Shown here piece after piece: positions 31,172 through 39,737 of a stretch of 64,000 nt of DNA (the first letter of the stretch is position 1; the number at the start of each line of letters is the position of its first letter). The notes under the pieces were generated by a model. The model saw only the letters and a list, made by a program, of their open reading frames with translations, was not told where the DNA came from and searched no databases. Source of the stretch: Actinomycetes bacterium (GTDB lineage: Bacteria > Actinomycetota > Actinomycetes > Propionibacteriales > Nocardioidaceae); assembly GCA_023460975.1 (NCBI GenBank), contig JAEWOG010000067.1, positions 124,001 to 188,000 of the forward strand, read 5' to 3'. The translations under genes were made by a program, and so were the position numbers.

Positions 31172-31177
31172 TGTGAC

Positions 31178-31633
31178 GTGAGTTCCTTCTCGCTCAGCCG
31201 CGACACCGTCGTGGCCGCCGCGCCCGAGGCCGTGCTCGTCCACCTCGACGACTTCCGCAGGTGGCAGGCATGGTCCCCCTGGGAAGGCGTTGACCCCGAT
31301 CTGTCGCGCACGTACTCCGGCCCCACGAGAGGCGTCGGCGCCCACTACCGCTGGGCGGGCAACTCCAAGGCGGGTGAGGGGACGATGGAGATCCTCGAGA
31401 GCACCCCGGAGCGGGTCGTGGTCGACCTGCGCTTCATCAAGCCGTTCAAGGCCGTCAATGTCTCCCGCTTCGATCTCGTTCCCGACGGGGCACACACGCG
31501 CGTGACGTGGACCATGACTGGTCAGCGCAACGTGCTCATGCAGGTGCTCGGCAGGCTCTTCTTCGACAAGGCGATCGGCGGGGACTTCGAGCGGGGCCTC
31601 GCGGACCTCACGAAGGCTGTCGAGTCAGCGTGA
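31178..31633 (+). CDS. SRPBCC (START-like) polyketide-cyclase family protein
   Basis: Small cytoplasmic protein of 151 residues with the SRPBCC hydrophobic-cavity fold: N-terminal VAAAPEAVLVHLDDFRRWQA, W-rich strand AWSPWEG and TWTMTGQRNVLMQ near the end. Members bind lipids or hydrophobic ligands, or act as cyclases. The ligand here is not predictable. The GTG start follows TAGGCT by 6 nt and looks leaderless. Nothing in the neighbourhood points to a pathway. Confidence 0.8.
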   Translation: MSSFSLSRDTVVAAAPEAVLVHLDDFRRWQAWSPWEGVDPDLSRTYSGPTRGVGAHYRWAGNSKAGEGTMEILESTPERVVVDLRFIKPFKAVNVSRFDLVPDGAHTRVTWTMTGQRNVLMQVLGRLFFDKAIGGDFERGLADLTKAVESA

Positions 31634-31700
31634 GCGGTGCGCTGGGGACGGCGCGCCACCGAGGACCGGACGCAGCGCGCCACGCCGTACGCCTGCGGTC

Positions 31701-31706
31701 TAGCCT
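31701..31706 (+). promoter_or_regulatory. -10-like TAGCCT, leaderless start of ilvD
   Basis: TAGCCT is followed by 6 nt and then ATG 31713. There is no ribosome-binding site. Confidence 0.5.
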
Positions 31707-31712
31707 TGCCCC

Positions 31713-33395
31713 ATGAGCGACACCCCCGACATCAAGCCCCGGTCCCGCGACGTCACCGACGGAATCGAGAAGGCGGCCGCGCGTGGAATGCTCCGTGCCG
31801 TCGGCATGGATGACGACGACTTCGCCAAGCCCCAGATCGGCGTCGCGTCGTCGTGGAACGAGATCACCCCCTGCAACCTCTCGCTCGACCGCCTGGCCAA
31901 GGCGGTCAAGAACGGCGTGCACGCGGCGGGCGGCTACCCGCTGGAGTTCGGCACGATCTCCGTCTCGGACGGCATCTCGATGGGCCACGACGGCATGCAC
32001 TACTCGCTGGTGAGCCGCGAGGTGATCGCCGACTCCGTCGAGGTCGTGATGAGTGCCGAGCGCCTGGACGGCTCCGTCCTGCTCGCCGGCTGCGACAAGT
32101 CGCTGCCCGGCATGCTCATGGCCGCGGCCCGCCTCGACCTGTCCAGCGTGTTCCTGTACGCCGGGTCGACGATGCCCGGCAGCGTGGACGGCAAGGACGT
32201 CACGATCATCGACGCCTTCGAGGCCGTCGGCGCCTGCCTGGCGGGCAAGATCACCGAGGACGAGGTCAAGCGCGTCGAGAAGGCGATCTGCCCCGGTGAG
32301 GGCGCCTGCGGCGGCATGTACACCGCCAACACGATGGCCTCGATCGGCGAGGCGCTCGGCATGAGCCTGCCGGGCTCCGCGGCCCCGCCGGCCGTGGACC
32401 GCCGTCGCGACGGCTTCGCCCACCGCTCGGGCGAGGCCGTGGTCAACCTGCTCCGACAGGGGATCACCGCGCGCGACATCATGACGCGCGAGGCGTTCGA
32501 GAACGCGATCGCGATCACGATGGCACTCGGGGGCTCCACCAACGCGGTGCTGCACCTGCTCGCCATCGCGCGCGAGGCCGACGTCGACCTGGAGTTGGCC
32601 GACTTCAACCGCATCGGCGACCGGACTCCGCACCTGGCGGACATGAAGCCCTTCGGCAAGTACGTGATGACCGACGTCGACAAGATCGGCGGCATCCCCG
32701 TGGTCATGAAGGCGCTGCTCGACGCCGGTCTCATGAACGGCGACGTCATGACGGTGACCGGCAAGACGCTGGCCGAGAACATCGAGGCCCTGAACCCCAA
32801 GAGCGTCGACGGCAAGGTCATCCACGCGGTGGACGCGCCGATCCACGCTGATGGTGGCCTCACCATCCTGCACGGCTCGCTGGCTCCCGAGGGCGCCGTC
32901 ATCAAGTCGGCCGGCTTCGACGCCGAGGTCGTCACCGCCACGGCCCGCGTCTTCGACCGCGAGCGCGCCGCACTGGATGCGCTGGCCGAGGGCACGATCT
33001 CCAAGGGCGACGCCGTCATCATCCGCTACGAGGGTCCCAAGGGCGGTCCGGGGATGCGCGAGATGCTCGCGATCACCGGGGCCATCAAGGGCGCCGGTCT
33101 GGGCAAGGACATCCTGCTCATCACGGATGGCCGGTTCTCCGGTGGGACGACGGGGCCGTGCATCGGCCACGTGGCCCCCGAGGCCAGCCACGGTGGCCCG
33201 ATCGCCTTCGTCCGCGACGGCGATCAGATCACGCTCGACATCCCCAAGCGCTCGCTCGAGCTGCACGTGGACGCCGAGGAGCTGGCCCGCCGCCAGGAGG
33301 GCTGGGAGCCCGAGCCGCCGAAGTTTACCCACGGCGTGCTGGGCAAGTACGCCAAGCTCGTCCAGTCGGCGAGCAAGGGAGCGGTCCTCTTCTGA
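31713..33395 (+). CDS. ilvD: Dihydroxy-acid dehydratase
   Basis: Fe-S dehydratase making the 2-keto acids of valine/leucine and isoleucine. It has 560 residues. Cluster cysteines C54 (ITPCNLS), C127 ([10 protein letters not shown]) and C199 ([13 protein letters not shown]) are spaced as in the [2Fe-2S] type known from mycobacteria. [23 protein letters not shown] in the C-terminal half is the family signature (split here: [13 protein letters not shown] and [11 protein letters not shown]). ATG 31713 fits homologues and the leaderless promoter. It is monocistronic and ends at the hairpin at 33416. Unlike ilvB, no leader peptide is seen. Confidence 0.97.
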   Translation: MSDTPDIKPRSRDVTDGIEKAAARGMLRAVGMDDDDFAKPQIGVASSWNEITPCNLSLDRLAKAVKNGVHAAGGYPLEFGTISVSDGISMGHDGMHYSLVSREVIADSVEVVMSAERLDGSVLLAGCDKSLPGMLMAAARLDLSSVFLYAGSTMPGSVDGKDVTIIDAFEAVGACLAGKITEDEVKRVEKAICPGEGACGGMYTANTMASIGEALGMSLPGSAAPPAVDRRRDGFAHRSGEAVVNLLRQGITARDIMTREAFENAIAITMALGGSTNAVLHLLAIAREADVDLELADFNRIGDRTPHLADMKPFGKYVMTDVDKIGGIPVVMKALLDAGLMNGDVMTVTGKTLAENIEALNPKSVDGKVIHAVDAPIHADGGLTILHGSLAPEGAVIKSAGFDAEVVTATARVFDRERAALDALAEGTISKGDAVIIRYEGPKGGPGMREMLAITGAIKGAGLGKDILLITDGRFSGGTTGPCIGHVAPEASHGGPIAFVRDGDQITLDIPKRSLELHVDAEELARRQEGWEPEPPKFTHGVLGKYAKLVQSASKGAVLF

Positions 33396-33415
33396 GGGGT
33401 GCGCGCACGCACGTC

Positions 33416-33448
33416 GCGACGCCCGGTCGTTTCTCGGCCGGGTGTCGC
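33416..33448 (+). terminator. Terminator after ilvD
   Basis: GCGACGCCCGG (33416-33426) pairs with CCGGGTGTCGC (33438-33448), 11 bp with one G-U pair. The rest of the 272-nt gap to the next gene shows nothing recognisable. Confidence 0.75.
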
Positions 33449-33667
33449 TGCATCCCAACCTCAAGGCGACCCTAAGATTCCGGCGCATTCGGCCCCAGCA
33501 GCCAACATTCGCTGCCGGGAACCGGAAATGCGGACATAGTCGGTGGTCGGTCCCCACCACGCCTTCGAGGTATCAGTTCGCCATGCTCTCCCGCGCTCCA
33601 TGCACCCCTCCTGTCCCGAGTCCACCCCGCGGGGGGCGCGGGCGGAGCGGGCGTCGGGTGGGCTGAC

Positions 33668-34159
33668 GTGCTCCCCGCAGCACCGCTGTCCATGCGCAGC
33701 GCCAGGGCCAGTGACGACGCCCAGATGCGCGCCCTCTTCGCTGCCACCACCGCTGCGGCAGCCGCCGCGGCCTGGTCGGCGTACGACCCCGAGCGCCTCG
33801 CGAGCGAGTACGAGCAGTGGCGCTCCGGGCTGCCCGAGGAGAGCGTCGAGGTCGTCGCGCTGGTGCGTGGCGAGGTCGTCGGCCATCTGGTCATGCACGC
33901 GGGGGAGCGGATCACCCAGGTCCTCGCCCTCCGGGTGAGGCCGAGTCTGCGCGGCAGGGGGATCGCCCGCGCGCTGCTCGCGCCCGTCCTGTCCAGCGCG
34001 CGCCGTTCGGGGCGCGAGGTCGAGATCCGCGTTCCCGCGGACGCCGGGCTCGCGCTCGCTGCGAGCCGCAGCCTCGGCTTCACGCCGTACGCCACCGACG
34101 GTGCCTACGTACGGGTCCGGGCAGCCGAGCGGCCCGACGACTCGGGCCCCGCCAGATAG
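33668..34159 (+). CDS. GNAT-family N-acetyltransferase
   Basis: Acetyl-CoA-dependent transferase of 163 residues. The acetyl-CoA-binding loop is LRVRPSLRGRGIARALL (~88-104), followed by ASRSLGFTPYATDGAYVRVR. An alanine-rich helix (AATTAAAAAAAWSAY) lies near the N-terminus. The start is uncertain: GTG 33668 with a weak GGTGGG, or ATG 33692 (MRSARASDDAQ), which is where homology would begin. Substrate unknown. It stands alone between ilvD and kynU. Confidence 0.75.
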   Translation: MLPAAPLSMRSARASDDAQMRALFAATTAAAAAAAWSAYDPERLASEYEQWRSGLPEESVEVVALVRGEVVGHLVMHAGERITQVLALRVRPSLRGRGIARALLAPVLSSARRSGREVEIRVPADAGLALAASRSLGFTPYATDGAYVRVRAAERPDDSGPAR

Positions 34160-34185
34160 CGGATGCGTAGCACCCGACCGTGGGC

Positions 34186-34191
34186 TTCAAT
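34186..34191 (+). promoter_or_regulatory. -10-like TTCAAT, leaderless start of kynU
   Basis: TTCAAT is followed by 6 nt and then ATG 34198. It is a weaker hexamer than its peers. Confidence 0.35.
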
Positions 34192-34197
34192 GTCCCC

Positions 34198-35430
34198 ATG
34201 ACTTCCTCCGCCCGTTCGGTCTCCCTCGACGCAGCCGACCCGTTGGCCGCGCTGCGCGGGAGGTTCGTCGGGGCCCACAGCGACCTCGTCTACTTCGACG
34301 GCAACTCGCTCGGGCGGCCCTTGGCTCGTACGGCGCAGCGCGCAGCCCAGTTCGTGACCGACGAGTGGGGAGGGCGGCTCATTCGGGGCTGGGACGAGAC
34401 GTGGCTGGAACGCCCGTTCGTGCTCGGCGACCGGATCGGGGCTGCGACGTTGGGGGCCGCGCCGGGACAGACCGCCATCGGCGACTCGACGACCGTGTGG
34501 CTCTACAAGCTGCTGCGGGCGGCCGCTGACGGGCAGGCGCGGCGCGACCTGCGGCGCACGGAGATCGTCGTCGACACCGACAACTTCCCCACCGACCGCT
34601 ACGTGGCGCAGGCCGTGGCGGCGGAGCGGGGGATGACGCTGCGCTGGATCGAGGCCGACCCTGCGAGCGGTGTCACGGTGGAGCAGGTCGCCGAGGCCGT
34701 GTCGGAGTCCACGGCGGTCGTGCTGCTGAGCCACGTGGCCTACCGCTCCGCATGGATGCTCGACGTCGCACAGGTCGTCGACACCGTCCACGCCGCCGGC
34801 GCCGTGCTGCTGCTGGACCTGTGCCACTCGGTCGGCGCAGTGGACGTGCAGCTGGACGCGTGGGGCGTCGACTTCGCGGTCGGGTGCACGTACAAGTACC
34901 TCAACGGCGGTCCGGGGGCGCCGGCCTTCGGCTACGTCGCGACCCCGCGGCAGGCGGACAATCCGCAGCCGATCAGCGGCTGGATGGGGCACCGCGATCC
35001 GTTCGCGATGGGTCCCGACCACGAGGCCGCCAGCGGCATCCGCGGCTTCGTGTCGGGCACGATGCCGGTGATGGGCATGCTGGCGCTGCCGGACATGCTG
35101 GACCTCATCGAGGAGGTGGGGATCGCTGCCGTACGGGCGAAGTCGGTGGAGTTGACCTCGTACGCCATCGAGCTCGCCGACGACCTCCTCGCGCCGTACG
35201 GGGTCCAGGTCGTCTCGCCGCGGGACCCGGCCCGGCGCGGCGGGCACGTGACCCTGCACCATCCGCGGATGCGCGAGGTGGTGGCGGCCTTGTGGCGGCG
35301 AGACGTCATCCCCGACTACCGCGACCCGGGCGGGCTGCGCGTGGGTCTGTCCCCGCTGTCGACGTCCTTCGCGGAGGTCGAGGTCGGGATGGTGGCCGTG
35401 CGGGACGAGCTCGAGGGGCGGGCCTCATGA
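34198..35430 (+). CDS. kynU: Kynureninase
   Basis: PLP enzyme that cleaves kynurenine or 3-hydroxykynurenine to anthranilate and alanine. It has 410 residues. VYFDGNSLGRP near the N-terminus, and K233 in GCTYKYLNGGPGAPAFGYV, the PLP lysine. LLDLCHSVGA and RVGLSPLSTSFAEV are further family motifs. ATG 34198 is chosen over GTG 34180 (MGFNVP..) because the homology and the -10-like hexamer fit it. It overlaps the S66 peptidase gene by 4 nt. Tryptophan dioxygenase and kynurenine formamidase genes are not in view. Confidence 0.92.
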   Translation: MTSSARSVSLDAADPLAALRGRFVGAHSDLVYFDGNSLGRPLARTAQRAAQFVTDEWGGRLIRGWDETWLERPFVLGDRIGAATLGAAPGQTAIGDSTTVWLYKLLRAAADGQARRDLRRTEIVVDTDNFPTDRYVAQAVAAERGMTLRWIEADPASGVTVEQVAEAVSESTAVVLLSHVAYRSAWMLDVAQVVDTVHAAGAVLLLDLCHSVGAVDVQLDAWGVDFAVGCTYKYLNGGPGAPAFGYVATPRQADNPQPISGWMGHRDPFAMGPDHEAASGIRGFVSGTMPVMGMLALPDMLDLIEEVGIAAVRAKSVELTSYAIELADDLLAPYGVQVVSPRDPARRGGHVTLHHPRMREVVAALWRRDVIPDYRDPGGLRVGLSPLSTSFAEVEVGMVAVRDELEGRAS

Positions 35431-36476
35431 CTGACGGCGTCGAGACGCAGCGCAGCCGGGGGTCCGTGGTGCGGTTCCCCGAACCCCTGCGGCCGGGCGA
35501 CCTGATTGGCGTCACCTCGCCGTCGTCTGGCGCCGACGGCGCTGCCGCGGACCGCGTCGAGTTCTGCGTACGGTGGCTCGAGGAGCGCGGGCATCCGGTG
35601 CGGGTGGGGGAGTGCATGGACGGCGCCACCCACATCTCGGCGCCCAAGCAGGCGCGGGCAGCCGAGCTCACGGCGATGCTCCGCGACCCGGAGATCCGCG
35701 CGGTGATCCCGCCGTGGGGCGGGGAGACTGCGATCGATCTGCTCGACCAAGTGGGCTGGGACGCGCTGGCCGAAGCGGAGCCCACCTGGCTGGTCGGCTG
35801 GTCCGACATGTCCACGATCCTGCTGCCGCTGACGTTGCGCACCGGTTGGGCCACGCTGCACGGGGACAACCTCGCCGACACCCCGATCGTCGTGCCCGAC
35901 GGCCTGCTCCACTGGCTCGACCTGGCTGCAGCCACGGGGCCGGTCACCCAGCGCGACAGCGGCGTGGTGGCGACGTGGACGAGGTTCGAGGAGGACCCGT
36001 ACGCGACCGAATGGGTCCACGTCGGCGACGGTCGCTGGTCACTGCACGGAGCCGAGCGGCTCGACGTCAGCGGACGCCTGATCGGGGGCTGCCTCGACAC
36101 CCTGGCTCACCTGGCGGGCACCCCGTACGGTGACGTCCGTGCCTTCGGGGAGCGTTGCTCCGAGGACGGGCTGGTGGTCTTCCTCGAGGTGTGCGACGCG
36201 GGGGCCTTCGACGTGGCACGCATGCTGCACGGGCTGCGCTACGCCGGCTGGTTCGACCATGCCCGCGCCATCCTCATCGGTCGTACGAATGCTCCTGATG
36301 CCGACTCGCTCACTCAACGGGGAGCCGTGCTGGATGCGCTCGGCGGTCTCGACATCCCCATCGTCTTCGACCTGGAGATCGGTCATGTGCCGCCGCACCT
36401 GCCGCTCGTCAACGGGGCGATGGCGCGGGTGGTGGTCGACGGTGAGACGCGACAGATCACCCAAACGCTTGCGTGA
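35427..36476 (+). CDS. S66 family LD-carboxypeptidase (MccF-like)
   Basis: Serine peptidase of 349 residues. The Ser-Glu-His triad positions are S126 (LVGWSDMST), E254 (FLEVCDAGAF) and H320 (DLEIGHVPPHLPLVNGA). The S66 family includes murein LD-carboxypeptidases and the microcin-C immunity peptidase MccF, and the GWSDMST context is of the MccF side. There is no signal peptide, so it acts in the cytoplasm. ATG 35427 overlaps the kynU stop, so the two are co-translated. A joint role is not obvious. Confidence 0.87.
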   Translation: MTDGVETQRSRGSVVRFPEPLRPGDLIGVTSPSSGADGAAADRVEFCVRWLEERGHPVRVGECMDGATHISAPKQARAAELTAMLRDPEIRAVIPPWGGETAIDLLDQVGWDALAEAEPTWLVGWSDMSTILLPLTLRTGWATLHGDNLADTPIVVPDGLLHWLDLAAATGPVTQRDSGVVATWTRFEEDPYATEWVHVGDGRWSLHGAERLDVSGRLIGGCLDTLAHLAGTPYGDVRAFGERCSEDGLVVFLEVCDAGAFDVARMLHGLRYAGWFDHARAILIGRTNAPDADSLTQRGAVLDALGGLDIPIVFDLEIGHVPPHLPLVNGAMARVVVDGETRQITQTLA

Positions 36477-36566
36477 ACCCGCTCTCGGCACCCGGCCCGC
36501 CTGCGCGGCGCCGCCGGTGATCGGGGATGCTGTGGGGGCTCGCCCCCTTGCCCACGAGGAGAACCA

Positions 36567-37271
36567 GTGAACGCGCGTACCAACGACTTCGGTCAGCCGA
36601 TCGGCCCCGAGGTGGAACTCGTGGTGCCCGAGGTGCCCTCCGAGGTGGTGCTGACGGGACAGGGCGTGCGGCTCGAGCCGGTGGCGCGGCACCACACCGC
36701 TGCGCTGTTCCACGCGCTGTGCGCCGAGCGGGACGAGAACCTGTGGACCTACCGTTCCGACGAGCGGCCCCGTACGGTCGCGGCGATGGCCGAGCGGATC
36801 GACGCCTGGGCTGCTGCCGACACGCTGACCTTCGCGATCGTGCCGCTGGAAACGGAGCAGGCGGCCGGCATCGCGACCCTCATGCGCGCCGACGCCGCGA
36901 ACGCCTCGGTGGAGGTGGGGGCCATCCTCTTCGGCCGCCAGTTGCAGCGATCGCGCGCCGCCACGGAGGCCATGGCCCTGCTCATGCGTCACGTGTTCGA
37001 CGACCTGAAGTACAGGCGCTACGAGTGGAAGTGCGACCGGCACAACCAGCCGTCCCGCCGGGCGGCCGTACGCCTCGGGTTCATCTGGGAGGGCCGCTTC
37101 CGCAACCACATGGTCTACAAGGGCCGCAGTCGCGACACTGACTGGTTCTCGATCACCGACAGCGAGTGGCCGCGCGTCGAACGGGCGCTGACCGACTGGC
37201 TGGATGACCGGAACTTCGACGACCACGGGCGCCAGCGCGTACGCCTGGCTGCCCGCCCGCCGCAAGACTGA
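36567..37271 (+). CDS. GNAT acetyltransferase, RimJ/RimL type
   Basis: Cytoplasmic acetyltransferase of 234 residues. VRLEPVARHHTAALFHAL opens the fold. YRRYEWKCDRHNQPSRRAA and VRLGFIWEGRFRNHMVYKG are the typical C-terminal motifs of the RimJ/RimL-like group that modifies protein N-termini or small amines. GAGGAG 8-13 nt upstream supports GTG 36567. Substrate unknown. The next 490 nt hold the repeat array rather than a gene. Confidence 0.85.
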   Translation: MNARTNDFGQPIGPEVELVVPEVPSEVVLTGQGVRLEPVARHHTAALFHALCAERDENLWTYRSDERPRTVAAMAERIDAWAAADTLTFAIVPLETEQAAGIATLMRADAANASVEVGAILFGRQLQRSRAATEAMALLMRHVFDDLKYRRYEWKCDRHNQPSRRAAVRLGFIWEGRFRNHMVYKGRSRDTDWFSITDSEWPRVERALTDWLDDRNFDDHGRQRVRLAARPPQD

Positions 37272-37276
37272 CGCTG

Positions 37277-37717
37277 GTCGTACGGCCGCGGCGGTCGTAC
37301 GGAGCTGTGCCTGGGCGTGCGTCATACGGAGTGGCCTGGCTGGGCTGTGCGTCATACGGAGCGGGACCTATGGGTGCGGGTTCGTATGACGCGGGGCGGG
37401 CCGTACGGATGTGTCATACGAAGTGGCCTGGCTGGGCTGTGCGTCATACGGAGTGGGACCTATGGGTGCGGGTTCGTATGACGTGGGCGGGGTGAGGTCG
37501 GGTTTGTATGACGCGGGGCTCGCGGGGCCGGGTTTGTATGACGCGGGGCGGGCCGTGCGGATGTGTCATACGAAGTGGCCTGGCTGGGCTGTGCGTCATA
37601 CGGAGTGGGACCTATGGGTGCGGGTTCGTATGACGCGGGGCCCGCAGGGTCGGGTTTGTATGACGCCGGGCTCGCAGGATCGCGTTTGTATGGCGCAGCC
37701 CGGTTTCGTACGACCGG
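37277..37717. repeat. Array of ~13 units with 30-nt period, octamer GTCATACG in alternating orientation
   Basis: Units start at 37321, 37351, 37383, 37413, 37443, 37475, 37505, 37535, 37565, 37595, 37627, 37657 and 37687, spaced 30 nt (32 nt at each switch from forward to reverse). Each begins with GTCATACG or its reverse complement (C/T)GTATGAC. A super-unit of two forward units plus at least one reverse unit recurs at 37321, 37413 and 37565. Degenerate units (GTCGTACG) precede at 37277 and 37294. No gene is supported in 37272-37765. Confidence 0.9.
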
Positions 37718-37753
37718 CGGGAGCGTACGCATGACGCAGGGCGCCGCCTCTGA

Positions 37754-37759
37754 CACGAT
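37754..37759 (+). promoter_or_regulatory. -10-like CACGAT, leaderless start of dCMP deaminase
   Basis: CACGAT is followed by 6 nt and then GTG 37766, with no ribosome-binding site. Confidence 0.4.
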
Positions 37760-37765
37760 GCCCGC

Positions 37766-38266
37766 GTGAGTACGCAGGAAGACGCCCCGAAGGCAGAGGC
37801 CCCGCAGGCAGGCAGCCTGCAGGCAGAGCCCCCGTCCGTCCCTGGCTGGGACGAGTACTTCCTCGGGATCGCCGCAGCGGTGGCGGCACGGGCCAAGTGT
37901 TCGCGGCGCCGCGTCGGGGCGGTGCTGGTCATCGATCGCCGCATCATCGCCACCGGGTACAACGGCGCGCCTCCCGGAGAGGACGACTGCCTCCAGGGCG
38001 CGTGCCCGCGTGGGCAGCTCGACTATGACGCGGTGCCGGGGTTGGGGGACTACGACCGGCCGGGTACGCCGGGGTTCTGCATCGCTATTCACGCGGAGGT
38101 CAACGCGCTCCTGTTCGCGACCCGGGACACCAAGGGAGCCACCGCGTACATCACCGATCCACCCTGCCCCGGGTGCCGCAAGGCGCTGGCAGCCGCAGGG
38201 GTCGTACGAGCGGTGTGGCCGGACGGTGAGCACGACCGCCCCAGCCTGACGACCTGGACCGCCTGA
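37766..38266 (+). CDS. dCMP/cytidine deaminase family protein (ComEB-like)
   Basis: Zinc deaminase of 166 residues. The zinc/catalytic motifs are HAEVNAL (His and proton-shuttling Glu, ~112) and PPCPGCRKAL (two Cys). RRRVGAVLVIDRRIIATGYNG and the extra Cys-rich insert DDCLQGACPRG match deoxycytidylate deaminases, which feed dUMP to thymidylate synthesis. The first ~25 residues are a nonconserved Ala/Gln/Glu-rich extension. The last codons lie in a 17-bp tandem repeat. Confidence 0.87.
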   Translation: MSTQEDAPKAEAPQAGSLQAEPPSVPGWDEYFLGIAAAVAARAKCSRRRVGAVLVIDRRIIATGYNGAPPGEDDCLQGACPRGQLDYDAVPGLGDYDRPGTPGFCIAIHAEVNALLFATRDTKGATAYITDPPCPGCRKALAAAGVVRAVWPDGEHDRPSLTTWTA

Positions 38267-38297
38267 CGACCTGGACCGCCCGACGACCTGGACCGCC
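38247..38297. repeat. 17-bp tandem repeat x3 at the dCMP deaminase stop
   Basis: TGACGACCTGGACCGCC at 38247 and 38264, and CGACGACCTGGACCGCC at 38281. The first copy encodes the last residues, and the TGA of the second copy is the stop codon. Confidence 0.85.
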
Positions 38298-38314
38298 TAA
38301 GGCTGGGACGCGCC

Positions 38315-38818
38315 TCAGGCCTGCCCCCGGCGCTGGGCTTTGCGCCGCCGTCGCCGTCGTTGGGCGCGCTGCTGGCGGCGCAGGCTGTCCACCCAGATGA
38401 GGTCGCCCTCCTCCCAGGCCGTCAGCGCAGCCTGGGCAGCCCGGTCGGCAGCCGAGCCGACGGAGGTGGCGGCGAGCTCAGCAGCATGGGACTCGCCGTA
38501 GGCGCGCCCCACCGCGTTGTTGTGCAGGTCCACGCGCGAGTCCTCGGCGTGGGGGGTGCCTTCCTCGTGCACCTCGCCGAGCCGTTCGGCCACCGAGGCG
38601 GAGAAGTGGGCCGTGAGCAGCGACTGCCACACAAAATGCCGTACGGCGTTGATGCGGCCCCGGATCCCTCGCCCGCGCTCTGTGGCGACCCGCAACGCGG
38701 CCACCGCGATGTGGAGAGAGGTCGCGCTCTCGCGGGCCGAGAGGCCCTGGGCACGCGCGGCTCGGGCGAGGCGCGGTGCGGCACGCGCGGAGTGGAGCAG
38801 TTGAGCGAACAGGGCCAT
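38315..38818 (-). CDS. DUF6973-like protein (NAxRHxxW..HE..DxxNNxxG)
   Basis: A 167-residue protein with the pattern NAVRHFVWQSLLTAHFS, GEVHEEG and SRVDLHNNAVGRAYGES (His, Glu, Asp, Asn spaced as in DUF6973-type domains of unknown function, often found in larger secreted or toxin-like proteins). There is no signal peptide, but the N-terminus MALFAQLLHSARAAPRLARA is amphipathic. The C-terminus is extremely basic (QRAQRRRRRRKAQRR). ATG 38818 is the best start. It is divergent from the PCD-VOC fusion (65-nt gap). A metal-dependent activity is possible but unproven. Confidence 0.65.
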   Translation of the reverse strand: MALFAQLLHSARAAPRLARAARAQGLSARESATSLHIAVAALRVATERGRGIRGRINAVRHFVWQSLLTAHFSASVAERLGEVHEEGTPHAEDSRVDLHNNAVGRAYGESHAAELAATSVGSAADRAAQAALTAWEEGDLIWVDSLRRQQRAQRRRRRRKAQRRGQA

Positions 38819-38871
38819 GCCCCCACCCTGCCAGAGGGCACTGACGGGTTCTCCTCGACGCCGCGTGGTGC

Positions 38872-38877
38872 CATAGT
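38872..38877 (+). promoter_or_regulatory. -10-like CATAGT, leaderless start of the PCD-VOC gene
   Basis: CATAGT is followed by 6 nt and then ATG 38884. Confidence 0.45.
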
Positions 38878-38883
38878 CGAGGG

Positions 38884-39552
38884 ATGGACGCACAGCAGAA
38901 GGTGACGGTGTCCGAGGCGCGCGAGCGCATGCCGCAGGGCTGGCGACAGGTGCTCCAAGCGGTGCGGGCGCGCTACGCGACTCCCGACTTCGTCACGGGG
39001 GTGAGGTTCGTCAACGAGGTCGCGGAGCTGGCGGAGGCCGCCCAGCACCATCCCGAGGTCTCGCTGGCGTACTCGTCGGTCGAGCTGCGCCTGACCAGCC
39101 ACGACGTGGGAGGGCTCACCGGGCGCGACCTCGATCTCGCAGCCCAGATCGCGCAGGCGGCGCAGAGCCTGGGGTTGTCACCCGAGCCCTCGGCCATCAC
39201 CCAGGTCGAGCTCGGCCTCGACAGCGACGCCGCCGCCGCGCTGTCAGAGGCGTACGCGGCGCTGCTGGGCACCACGGTCGTACGAGGGGAAGAGGCCGTG
39301 GACCCGGACGGCCGCCAGCCGACCGTGTGGTTCCAGGACTCCGACCCCGCCTTCGTGGGTGCCCCCGGGGCACCTGAGCAGCGGTGGCACCTCGATGTGT
39401 GGGTGGCCGAGGACGAGGGGCAGGCCCGCGTCGATGCCTTCGTGGCGGCGGGAGGCGTGCTGGTGGACGACTCGCAGGCCCCGGCGTTCTGGGTCGTGGC
39501 GGATGCCGAGGGCAATCGTTCGTGCGTGTGCACGGTCTCCTCCCGGGGCTGA
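38884..39552 (+). CDS. Pterin-carbinolamine-dehydratase-like domain fused to a VOC (glyoxalase-like) domain
   Basis: A fusion of 222 residues. Residues ~1-100 are PCD-like ([40 protein letters not shown]), with the HHP and SHD motif of 4a-hydroxytetrahydrobiopterin dehydratase. Residues ~105-222 are a VOC domain ([56 protein letters not shown]). PCD recycles pterin cofactor, and the VOC partner probably adds a metal- or ligand-binding site. Many actinobacteria lack aromatic amino acid hydroxylases, so the true substrate is unclear. Confidence 0.8.
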   Translation: MDAQQKVTVSEARERMPQGWRQVLQAVRARYATPDFVTGVRFVNEVAELAEAAQHHPEVSLAYSSVELRLTSHDVGGLTGRDLDLAAQIAQAAQSLGLSPEPSAITQVELGLDSDAAAALSEAYAALLGTTVVRGEEAVDPDGRQPTVWFQDSDPAFVGAPGAPEQRWHLDVWVAEDEGQARVDAFVAAGGVLVDDSQAPAFWVVADAEGNRSCVCTVSSRG

Positions 39553-39695
39553 CTGGCCGGCTGACTGGCCAGCGGGCCCCGGCGTGTGGCGTCGTTCACA
39601 CGAGGCGCGACAAATAGTGGGATCGCATGCTCACATGCTGGGACGACTGGCAGACTGTGTTGACGCCAGCAACGCCGGACGGCGACCGTGGTTCC

Positions 39696-39737
39696 ATGCG
39701 CATGGACATTCTCGTACGCACGCGGCGTATGCACTGA
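39696..39737 (+). CDS. ilvB leader peptide (Ile-Leu-Val codons)
   Basis: A 13-codon reading frame ([13 protein letters not shown], stop TGA 39735) with consecutive ATT-CTC-GTA. These are Ile, Leu and Val, the end products of the ilvBNC route. ATT and GTA look rare in this DNA. The start codon sits in a perfect CCATGC|GCATGG palindrome (39694-39705) with no clear ribosome-binding site. It ends 27 nt before the attenuator stem. Ribosome stalling when branched-chain aminoacyl-tRNA is scarce should disfavour the terminator. Confidence 0.8.
   Translation: MRMDILVRTRRMH

Noticed and set aside
29444..31495. 683-codon minus-strand open frame opposite the exporter permease, BNR and SRPBCC genes
   Set aside because: GC-rich shadow frame; His/Arg/Gly/Val-rich low-complexity translation antisense to well-recognised genes.
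33396..33667. Possible small gene or leader between ilvD and the acetyltransferase gene
   Set aside because: Apart from the ilvD terminator I see no ribosome-binding site with a plausible frame and no leader-type codon run.
37411..37734. Open frame across the 30-nt repeat array encoding a repetitive peptide
   Set aside because: The period is a multiple of three, so frames stay open by construction on both strands. There is no ribosome-binding site, no signal peptide and no known repeat fold.
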